Assembly (NCBI GenBank): GCA_964431035.1
Contig: CAYSIF010000042.1
Coordinates: forward strand, 1-13,503
DNA length: 13,503 nt
Reading direction: 5' to 3'
Source: Methanobrevibacter_A sp964431035
GTDB taxonomy: Archaea; Methanobacteriota; Methanobacteria; Methanobacteriales; Methanobacteriaceae
The translations under genes and the position numbers were made by a program. Of this stretch, positions 1-5,284 are shown piece by piece (positions within the stretch are counted from its first letter, which is position 1; each line of letters opens with the position of its first letter). The notes beneath the pieces were generated by a model that had not been told where the DNA came from, searched no databases, and worked only from the letters and a program-made list of their open reading frames with translations.

Positions 1-380
1 AAAATAAAAAAACAAGCAAAAAATAAAAGAAAAAAATCTTAAGTTTCTAGCAATGTTAATAATGTAAAAGAATATCTGATACATATTATTTAATTTAGAG
101 TAAATATAATTTAGCAAATATTAATAAAAACCTAAACAACTACGAGACTAATAGAAAACTTAAAAAAAAAAACAAGCAAAAATAATGGAAATATGAAAAA
201 TTTGTTCTATAATAATTAAAAAATTATATTAATATTATGAAAATATAATTATTAACATAAAATTTTCTATCTGATTTTTTTATGATAAAAAAAAGTTACG
301 ATAAAAATAATTTTGCTTTTTTTAATTAATTACATCTTAAAAGAAACTAAAAAGATTTTATTAATAAAATAAAAATTCAT
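1..380. other. AT-rich non-coding stretch upstream of the cysteine desulfurase gene
   Basis: No reading frame of useful length and no tRNA-like fold is visible on either strand. The stretch is almost entirely A and T, with short A and T runs. It contains a 17-base direct repeat (listed separately) and should hold the promoter of the following gene. An AT-rich stretch around 355-372 could serve as the TATA element, but the background is too AT-rich to choose one with confidence. No clear SD precedes the ATG at 381. Confidence 0.6.
6..182. repeat. 17-base direct repeat pair (A7-CAAGC-A5)
   Basis: Two copies of seven A, CAAGC, five A occur at 6-22 and 166-182, 160 bases apart. The CAAGC core inside A runs is the only informative part, so chance in such AT-rich DNA is possible. 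No function is assigned. Confidence 0.3.
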
Positions 381-1556
381 ATGTTAAACAATGAACTAAT
401 AAGGGAAGACTTCCCCATACTAAAAGAATACACATACTTAGACTCAGCAAGCACATCACTAACACCACTACCAGTAATAGACTCAATAAACGAATACTAC
501 TTAAAATACAATGCCAATATAGGAAGAGGAGCCTACAAAATATCAATAGAAGCAGGAAAAAGATTTGAAGATACTAGAAAACTAATAAGCCAAAACCTAA
601 AAGTACAACCAGAAGAAATAATCTTCACAAAAAACACAACAGAAGGAATAAACCTAATAAGCAACGGATTCCCATTCCAAAAAGGAGACAATGTAATAAT
701 ATCAAACATTGAACACCACTCCAACTACATACCATGGCTAAACAGAAAAGACATAAACATAAAAATACTCCAAGCAGACCAATACGGAATAATCAACCCC
801 CAAGACCTCTACGACCTAATAGATGAAAACACCAAACTAATATCAATAAGCCATGTCAACAATGCAATAGGATCCCTACAAGACATAAACAAAATATACA
901 AAATAGCAAAAGACCACAACATTTACCTAATGGTAGACTGCGCACAATCCTACGGCCACATACCCTTAAACATAAAAGCAGATATAATGGTATTCCCAGG
1001 ACATAAAGGAATAATGGGACCAGTAGGAACAGGATTCATATACATAAACAATGAAATAATAAACCAAATAAAACCCGCAAACCTTGGTGGAGGAACAATA
1101 ACCAATACAGAAAACAAAGAATTCACATTAGAAAAACCACCACACAGATTTGAAGGCGGAACACAAAACATAGCAGGAATATTCGGACTAAAAACAGCAA
1201 TAGAATACACAAACCAAATAGGAATAGAAGAAATAGATAAATACACAAGTAAACTAACACAAAAACTACACACACAACTAAACGAAATAGAAAACATCCA
1301 CGTTTATGGAAAAAAAGACAATATAAAAAACATAGTATCATTTAACATTAACAATGTAAACCCACATGATATAAGTAAAATATTAGATGAAACAGGAAAC
1401 ATCTGTGTTAGAAGTGGACACCACTGTGCAATACCAACAATAAATCTAATACAATCAAACGAAGGAACAGTAAGAGCATCACTACATTGTTATAATAATG
1501 AAGACGACATAAATAAATTAATAGAAATTATTGACGAAATCTCAAAAGTATTTTAG
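381..1556 (+). CDS. SufS-type cysteine desulfurase (PLP-dependent, class V aminotransferase fold)
   Basis: This is a 391-residue cytosolic enzyme, close to the usual length of group II cysteine desulfurases. These enzymes take sulfur from cysteine as a persulfide for Fe-S cluster or thio-cofactor assembly. Motifs in order: Asp21-Ser-Ala-Ser near the N-terminus; Glu111-His112-His113 (the EHHSN motif that stacks on PLP); Val-Asp186-Cys-Ala-Gln189 (PLP ring contacts); Gly-His-Lys209, the Schiff-base lysine; and Arg-Ser-Gly-His-His-Cys349 with the catalytic cysteine in the SufS-type loop. All key residues are intact. No SD is visible before the ATG, so translation may be leaderless or from a short leader. 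The glycosyltransferase ATG lies 10 bases past the stop, so the two are probably co-transcribed. No sufE, sufB/C or iscU gene lies in the window, so the sulfur acceptor is unknown. The + strand here is C-rich (codons AAC, TAC, CTA), unlike ribH. Confidence 0.9.
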   Translation: MLNNELIREDFPILKEYTYLDSASTSLTPLPVIDSINEYYLKYNANIGRGAYKISIEAGKRFEDTRKLISQNLKVQPEEIIFTKNTTEGINLISNGFPFQKGDNVIISNIEHHSNYIPWLNRKDINIKILQADQYGIINPQDLYDLIDENTKLISISHVNNAIGSLQDINKIYKIAKDHNIYLMVDCAQSYGHIPLNIKADIMVFPGHKGIMGPVGTGFIYINNEIINQIKPANLGGGTITNTENKEFTLEKPPHRFEGGTQNIAGIFGLKTAIEYTNQIGIEEIDKYTSKLTQKLHTQLNEIENIHVYGKKDNIKNIVSFNINNVNPHDISKILDETGNICVRSGHHCAIPTINLIQSNEGTVRASLHCYNNEDDINKLIEIIDEISKVF

Positions 1557-1566
1557 GCAAAAATTT

Positions 1567-2961
1567 ATGATATTCCCAGAAAACAAGAAAAACCTAGTTA
1601 TCTCATACTTCTTCCCAAGTTACATAAATACAGGTGGAACAGTAGTAGCTAAAAGAATAATAGAAGAAAAACAAACCGTAGACGTACTACAAAATGATAC
1701 AAAAAACACACCAAAAGACGAAAGTCTAAACAATATACTAGACAACTATATAGACTTAAGAATAGTATTAGATGCACCATACGAAATAGACTGGACCTGG
1801 GAAAGCATAAAATCATTCACAGAAAAAGGAATGAACATACTAAATAATATAAGTAAAGAAAAACCATACGACACAATCTACTCAAGATCAATGCCAAGAC
1901 AATCACATTACCTAGCATACGAATATAAAAAACAATACCCAGAAACCACATGGACTGCAGAATTCTCAGACCCAATAATCTTCGATATTTATGGAGAAAA
2001 AAGAATAAAATCCCAACTAAACGACCAAGAATACCTAAAAAACCTAAACAATATTCTAGAAAAAGAAAACTACCCACAAATAGAAACCACAACCACAGAA
2101 TACATATGTGAATTACTACCCTACTTATTTGCAGATAAAATAATATTCACAAACAAAAACCAACAAGAAATAATGCTAACTAAATTCAAAGAAATAAACC
2201 CAAACCTCGACATAAAAGACAAAGTTAAAGAAAAAAGCATAATAAAACCACAACCAACACTACCAAAAGAATATTATAATAAAACACCAGTAGAATATGA
2301 AATATCAGACAAATATGTTAACTTAGCATACTTTGGATTATTTTACGGAACTAGAAACTTCGAAGATGTTTTCTATGCACTGGAAAATATTGATGAAACT
2401 TTAAAAAAATACTTCAAATTACACATATTCACAAGTGACAAATACTTCATAGAAAGAAGCATAAGTGATTTAAAAACAAAAGAAAACATCATACTAAATG
2501 ATAATAGAAAATACTTAGAATTTTTAAACTTAACTCAAAAATTCGATGCATTAATCCTAACTGATGCTAATACAGAAAATTATTATAAATTAAACCCATA
2601 TTTACCATCTAAATTTGCTGATTATCTTGGAAGTGGAACAGACATATGGGCAATAACTGAAAAAAACAGTATATTAAACCAATCAGATGATATAAAATAT
2701 AAATCTCAGTTAGGAGATTATCACTCATCAAGTAAAATTTTAAACAAAATTATAAGTGAAAAACTAAGCCAAAAAGAGTATAAAGTTGTAGGAGAAACCC
2801 TTGAATTAAGTAAAGAACAAGAAGAAGATAATGTTCTAAAATACCTACAAATGCGTAATATGAGCTTAACAAATTCATTAAACAAAGAATCCTCCTTAAG
2901 ACAAGAACGAGAAAACGAAATTAATGAATTAAAAAGAATTATTGATGAGTTAAGAAAATAA
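1567..2961 (+). CDS. predicted GT-B (family 4-like) glycosyltransferase with C-terminal coiled coil
   Basis: The protein has 464 residues from ATG 1567. A longer frame from TTG 1531 overlaps the previous gene by 26 bases, has no family support and is rejected. The N-terminus (residues 10-31, ISYFFPSY..GGTVVAKR) resembles the first strand and glycine loop of GT4-type enzymes. A second Rossmann-like half starts near 252 (NLAYFGLFYGTRNFED). Residues 343-363 (NPYLPSKFADYLGSGTDIWAI) match the donor-site region where GT4 proteins carry P-x-K-x-x-D-Y-L-x-x-G. The last 35 residues (about 430-464) are charged and heptad-like, suggesting a coiled coil. There is no membrane segment, so it is probably cytosolic or bound to a partner. 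The substrate cannot be told; the surface-polymer genes further along suggest a cell-envelope role. Leucine codons switch from mostly CTA to mostly TTA near 2300. Confident as a glycosyltransferase, unsure of the family. Confidence 0.7.
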   Translation: MIFPENKKNLVISYFFPSYINTGGTVVAKRIIEEKQTVDVLQNDTKNTPKDESLNNILDNYIDLRIVLDAPYEIDWTWESIKSFTEKGMNILNNISKEKPYDTIYSRSMPRQSHYLAYEYKKQYPETTWTAEFSDPIIFDIYGEKRIKSQLNDQEYLKNLNNILEKENYPQIETTTTEYICELLPYLFADKIIFTNKNQQEIMLTKFKEINPNLDIKDKVKEKSIIKPQPTLPKEYYNKTPVEYEISDKYVNLAYFGLFYGTRNFEDVFYALENIDETLKKYFKLHIFTSDKYFIERSISDLKTKENIILNDNRKYLEFLNLTQKFDALILTDANTENYYKLNPYLPSKFADYLGSGTDIWAITEKNSILNQSDDIKYKSQLGDYHSSSKILNKIISEKLSQKEYKVVGETLELSKEQEEDNVLKYLQMRNMSLTNSLNKESSLRQERENEINELKRIIDELRK

Positions 2962-2998
2962 ATAATAATATTTATCAATTAAACTAAAAAAATTTAAA

Positions 2999-3022
2999 AG
3001 AAAATTAATTAGTTAATTTTCT
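2999..3022 (+). terminator. stem-loop downstream of the glycosyltransferase
   Basis: A perfect 10-bp stem (AGAAAATTAA / TTAATTTTCT) with a TTAG loop lies 38 bases past the stop codon. A T run ends the right arm. It may help terminate the desulfurase-glycosyltransferase transcript, although archaeal termination needs only T tracts and AT-rich stems arise easily here. Confidence 0.4.
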
Positions 3023-3055
3023 AGCAATAAAAATTAGTTTTAATGTATATGATAA

Positions 3056-3073
3056 ATTTTATATAATTTATAT
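3056..3073 (+). promoter_or_regulatory. TATA-like promoter for the 25-aa microprotein
   Basis: The sequence AATTTTATATAATTTATA would set transcription start about 25 bases downstream, near 3090-3100. That is just before the hairpin that covers the SD of the gene at 3142. The position is consistent with a short structured leader. The AT-rich background limits certainty. Confidence 0.4.
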
Positions 3074-3101
3074 ATTGAAAAATAATAATCACTAAAAACA
3101 A

Positions 3102-3132
3102 TCCATATAAAAACACATAAGCAATATATGGA
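3102..3132 (+). promoter_or_regulatory. leader hairpin overlapping the SD of the 25-aa microprotein
   Basis: TCCATATA (3102-3109) can pair with TATATGGA (3125-3132), giving 8 bp around a 15-base loop. The right arm includes the first three bases of the GGAGG SD (3130-3134). Folding would reduce ribosome access. SD-occluding hairpins are known for small hydrophobic toxin messages in bacteria; a similar role here is an inference. Confidence 0.4.
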
Positions 3133-3141
3133 GGTTTTAGT

Positions 3142-3219
3142 ATGATTTCAATCATATTAAAAGGATTATCCTTAATTTTATTAGGATTATCCTTAATATT
3201 ATCTACTATAGGTAAATAA
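3142..3219 (+). CDS. 25-residue hydrophobic microprotein with tandem internal repeat
   Basis: A short frame, MISIILKGLSLILLGLSLIL followed by STIGK, starts at ATG 3142 and stops with TAA. A full GGAGG SD lies 7 bases upstream, stronger than the SD of most large genes in the window, which is the main reason to believe it is translated. It forms one hydrophobic segment with Lys7 and a terminal lysine. It consists largely of two seven-residue repeats (residues 7-13 and 14-20, each with GLSLIL). It would insert in or lie on the membrane. Bacterial type I toxins and small membrane regulators look broadly like this, but no family is recognised. The alternative is that the DNA repeat is a nucleic-acid signal that happens to be open. 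Regulation by the overlapping leader hairpin is plausible. Confidence 0.55.
   Translation: MISIILKGLSLILLGLSLILSTIGK
3160..3201 (+). repeat. two 21-bp tandem repeats, each with an AGGAT-T-ATCCT palindrome
   Basis: Units 3160-3180 and 3181-3201 agree at 18 of 21 bases. Each contains the dyad AGGATtATCCT (13 bases, AAGGATTATCCTT, in the first). The length is a multiple of three, so the peptide keeps its frame. In RNA the dyads could form short hairpins within the coding region. Confidence 0.7.
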
Positions 3220-3244
3220 TATTTTATTATTTAAGTTCCTTAAT

Positions 3245-3361
3245 TCAAGATTTTTTTAGTAAAGTTTTTAAAATTTTTTTAAATATTATAATTTAAATCC
3301 CAAGCTAAATTTTAATAGTTATTTTTTAAATTTGATTGTTTTTATAACTAAAAAATCTTGA
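3245..3361. repeat. long-range inverted repeat bounding about 115 bp of AT-rich DNA
   Basis: TCAAGA(T)7AGT at 3245-3260 is matched by ACT(A)6TCTTGA at 3347-3361, with one extra base in the left arm. The 86-base interior holds TCCCAAGCT at 3298-3306. It could be the outer stem of a small RNA or the ends of a tiny non-autonomous element. No target-site duplication is evident. Confidence 0.4.
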
Positions 3362-3403
3362 AATATTATAAAATAAGTGAATATCATACATTAAAATAAG
3401 TAT

Positions 3404-3458
3404 AGATAATATTATGAGTTAAAAATATAATTTCCCAAGCTTTTAACTCATATTATCT
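3404..3458. other. strong hairpin, candidate part of a non-coding RNA
   Basis: AGATAATAT-tat-GAGTTAAAA (3404-3424) pairs with TTTTAACTCATATTATCT (3441-3458). This gives 18 bp interrupted only by a 3-base bulge. The 16-base loop contains TCCCAAGCT (3433-3441), the same 9-mer as in the preceding inverted repeat. It is the longest near-perfect dyad in the intergenic region. Confidence 0.5.
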
Positions 3459-3472
3459 AAAAGCAATATATT

Positions 3473-3489
3473 GGATTATTATTTAATCC
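3473..3489. other. short dyad GGATTA-n5-TAATCC
   Basis: A 6-bp inverted repeat with a TTATT loop follows the larger hairpin by 14 bases. Flanking ATTG and CAAT could extend the stem across a bulge. It supports the view that 3245-3490 is structured rather than random AT filler. Confidence 0.3.
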
Positions 3490-3595
3490 TTTCAATTACT
3501 ATTTTTATATTAATCACTATATAAATTTTTTTAGATTAACTGATTTTAAGATAAAATATGAATAATTAAATCAATACTTATACTTAATATAATAA

Positions 3596-3616
3596 GAATT
3601 ATAAAATTATAATATG
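3596..3616 (+). promoter_or_regulatory. TATA-like promoter for the 28-aa microprotein and perhaps ribH
   Basis: The stretch AGAATTATAAAATTATAATA is a good TATA candidate. It would start transcription around 3630-3640, leaving a leader of about 20-30 bases with an SD (GAGGG, 3650-3654). A second AT-rich candidate lies at about 3753-3770, closer to ribH, so ribH may also have its own start. Confidence 0.35.
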
Positions 3617-3660
3617 AATATAAATTTTTCAAAAAACAATATTTTTTTAGAGGGATAAAC

Positions 3661-3747
3661 TTGGATAGCGTTAAAATTATTTCAATATTCATTATACTAA
3701 TTATGGTTTTCAGTGCAGTTGCTGGATTTATTATAATGGTAGCATAA
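3661..3747 (+). CDS. 28-residue single-span membrane microprotein
   Basis: The frame starts at TTG 3661 and ends at TAA 3747. The product begins MDSVKIISIFIILIM and ends VAGFIIMVA. SD bases GAGGG (3650-3654) sit 6 bases before the TTG, which selects this start and argues for translation. After a short N-terminus (Asp2, Lys5) the rest is one continuous hydrophobic span, so a single membrane helix with almost no soluble part is expected. It resembles in size the small accessory subunits of membrane complexes. No family is recognised. It lies 50 bases ahead of ribH in the same direction and could share its transcript, but nothing in the sequence ties it to flavin synthesis. Confidence 0.5.
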   Translation: MDSVKIISIFIILIMVFSAVAGFIIMVA

Positions 3748-3797
3748 AAAAATTAGATTTTAAATAAAAAATAAAAGAGAAAGGAGATTATAAATTC

Positions 3798-4223
3798 ATG
3801 GCAAAATATAGAATAGGAGCAGTTATTGCTGAATTTAACTTTGATATTACACAAATGATGTTAGAATTAGCTAAAGAAGAAGCTAAAGTATTAGACGCTG
3901 AAATAACAAAAGTAGTTGTTGTACCAGGCGTATTCGATATGGCACTAGCAATTAAAAAATTACTTGAAAAAGATGAAATTGATGCAGTTATCACTTTAGG
4001 AGCAGTAATAGAAGGTGCTACAGACCATGACCAAATAGTAGCTCAACATGCATCACGTAAAATTGCAGACTTATCATTAGAATATAACAAACCTGTAGCT
4101 TTAGGAATAAGTGGTCCAGGTATGACCAGATTAGATGCACACAAACGTATAGACTACGGTAAACGTGCAGTTGAAGCTGCAGTAAAAATGTGTATGAGAC
4201 TAGAAGAAATAGAAGAAATGTAA
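3798..4223 (+). CDS. ribH: 6,7-dimethyl-8-ribityllumazine synthase (archaeal type)
   Basis: This 141-residue enzyme joins 5-amino-6-ribitylaminouracil and 3,4-dihydroxy-2-butanone 4-phosphate to make lumazine, the penultimate step to riboflavin and hence FMN and FAD. Visible family signatures are: AEFNFDIT (residues 11-18), with an aromatic residue in the pyrimidine-binding position; VPGVFDMAL (42-50); GAVIEGATDHDQ (68-79), with His77 in the place of the catalytic histidine; and GISGPGM (103-109). The length fits the family, and the subunits assemble into pentamer-based shells in known members. An AGGAG SD at 3782-3786 supports the ATG. Base use is ordinary for an AT-rich genome (G above C on the coding strand), unlike the neighbouring C-rich tracts. 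T-rich DNA follows the stop, so ribH probably ends its transcript. The gene name is well supported. Confidence 0.93.
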   Translation: MAKYRIGAVIAEFNFDITQMMLELAKEEAKVLDAEITKVVVVPGVFDMALAIKKLLEKDEIDAVITLGAVIEGATDHDQIVAQHASRKIADLSLEYNKPVALGISGPGMTRLDAHKRIDYGKRAVEAAVKMCMRLEEIEEM

Positions 4224-4228
4224 AAAAA

Positions 4229-4260
4229 ACCTTTTTTCTATTTTTAACACTTTTATTTTT
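4229..4260 (+). terminator. T-tract terminator after ribH
   Basis: Consecutive T runs start 6 bases past the stop: CCTTTTTT, then ATTTTT, then TTTTATTTTT. More follow at 4269-4276. This is the usual archaeal form of intrinsic termination and separates ribH from the next gene. Confidence 0.6.
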
Positions 4261-4300
4261 AAAAACTATTTTTTTTCTCACTTTTCTTTAATTAATTAAC

Positions 4301-4311
4301 TTATAATAGGA
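4301..4311 (+). promoter_or_regulatory. TATA-like box and possible SD before methanogenesis marker 11
   Basis: TTATAATA at 4301-4308 lies about 18 bases before the ATG at 4323. That spacing would give a leaderless or nearly leaderless message. Alternatively AGGA at 4308-4311 may act as a distant SD if transcription starts further upstream. Confidence 0.35.
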
Positions 4312-4322
4312 TACTATATTTT

Positions 4323-5255
4323 ATGGAAATTTTAAAACCTGAAGACTTAAAAGAGAAATTTGATGACCCATGGATTGCACCATATGATAAAGAAATAACC
4401 ATGGTTGACGGAGATGTTGTTGAGATTGTAGAATATCATCCATGCATTTCTGGTTCACACTGGCTAGTAAATCAATACAAACACAGTAGCCAATTAATCA
4501 CTAATGCTTACCGTGATGGTAATAAACATGTTTTCACTTGTAAAATTGGAAACAAACCTATCGACCTACAAGCAAGTTACAATGCAGCTGGAATCGAAAG
4601 TATAGAAGTAGATGATGATGAAGTTAAAGTAGTTCACACAGGACTTGCAGGAGCAGGTGTAGGAGCTGCAATGTGCAGAGGTATGGCAGAAGGAGTGAAA
4701 AGAGTTGAACTTATAGAAGAAGGAGGAGGCTCAAAAGTTGGGAAAGCTGCTGTTATCACACCAAGAATGGAAAAACTTGTTATAGGTATAGATGATACTG
4801 ATATAAAAAATAAAGGAGCAACTTGGACAACAGCTCATAACATAGGTTTAAAATTAAAAAGTGAAGGTTTTGAATACTTAGATCATATTATTGTACAATT
4901 ATATCCTAAAAATCCTTATAAAACACAAAACTGTGTTTCCATTGCATTAAGTTTCGCTATTTTACCAGAAGATAAAGAAAAATTAATAAATCGTCTTATT
5001 GAATTATTAAAAGAAGACACATTATCTGATAAAACAAGTATAGCTATATTAGAAGGTATAATAATACCTGAAAAATTAAAAGAATATAGTTTTAAAACAA
5101 AAACTGGAATGATGAGTGTAGAAGAAGCTGAAAAAGTAGCGGAAGAATTAAATATAGAATTAATTAGTATAACTGGAGATCAAGGAAAAATAGGTGCACT
5201 AGCTGCTTTAGGATTATATAATAATCCAGATGAAGCTGTTAAAATCTACAAATAA
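4323..5255 (+). CDS. methanogenesis marker protein 11
   Basis: This 310-residue protein matches the methanogenesis marker 11 family, whose members are found in methanogens; their biochemical role is not established. The N-terminal half (1-130) includes HPCISGSHWLVNQYKHS (39-55) and a glycine-rich stretch LAGAGVGAAMCRGMAEG (108-124). The C-terminal half opens with the family hallmark MEKLVIGIDDTD (149-160), followed by KGATWTTAHNIG. The GIDDTD motif is shared with the ATP-using domain of TiaS, the archaeal tRNA-Ile agmatidine synthase, and the end GDQGKIGALAALG (285-297) also recalls that group. An NTP-dependent modification of a tRNA, protein or cofactor is therefore a reasonable guess. There is no signal peptide or membrane span, so it is cytosolic. 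This gene is the clearest marker that the host is a methanogen. Confidence 0.9.
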   Translation: MEILKPEDLKEKFDDPWIAPYDKEITMVDGDVVEIVEYHPCISGSHWLVNQYKHSSQLITNAYRDGNKHVFTCKIGNKPIDLQASYNAAGIESIEVDDDEVKVVHTGLAGAGVGAAMCRGMAEGVKRVELIEEGGGSKVGKAAVITPRMEKLVIGIDDTDIKNKGATWTTAHNIGLKLKSEGFEYLDHIIVQLYPKNPYKTQNCVSIALSFAILPEDKEKLINRLIELLKEDTLSDKTSIAILEGIIIPEKLKEYSFKTKTGMMSVEEAEKVAEELNIELISITGDQGKIGALAALGLYNNPDEAVKIYK

Positions 5256-5258
5256 AAA

Positions 5259-5284
5259 TTTCTCTTTTTTTTAATCTTTTTTTT
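5259..5284 (+). terminator. T-tract terminator between convergent genes
   Basis: Two T runs (TCTCTTTTTTTT and TCTTTTTTTT) follow the stop at 5255 and reach the end of the opposing gene. They should end the marker 11 transcript. The opposing transcript meets T-rich bases on its own strand at about 5250-5261. Confidence 0.55.

Noticed and set aside
265..295. T-run/A-run hairpin before the desulfurase gene
   Set aside because: A stem made only of A-T homopolymers is expected by chance in DNA this AT-rich.
950..1297. 115-residue frame opposite the cysteine desulfurase
   Set aside because: It is an antisense shadow over the conserved PLP-lysine region and has no independent signal.
1531..1566. 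Longer glycosyltransferase start at TTG 1531
   Set aside because: It lies inside the desulfurase gene, overlaps it by 26 bases and adds a tail without family similarity; ATG 1567 gives the natural N-terminus.
44..3028. 11-base TTTCTAGCAAT shared at 44-54 and 3018-3028
   Set aside because: The match is short, the copies are distant, and no shared context was found.
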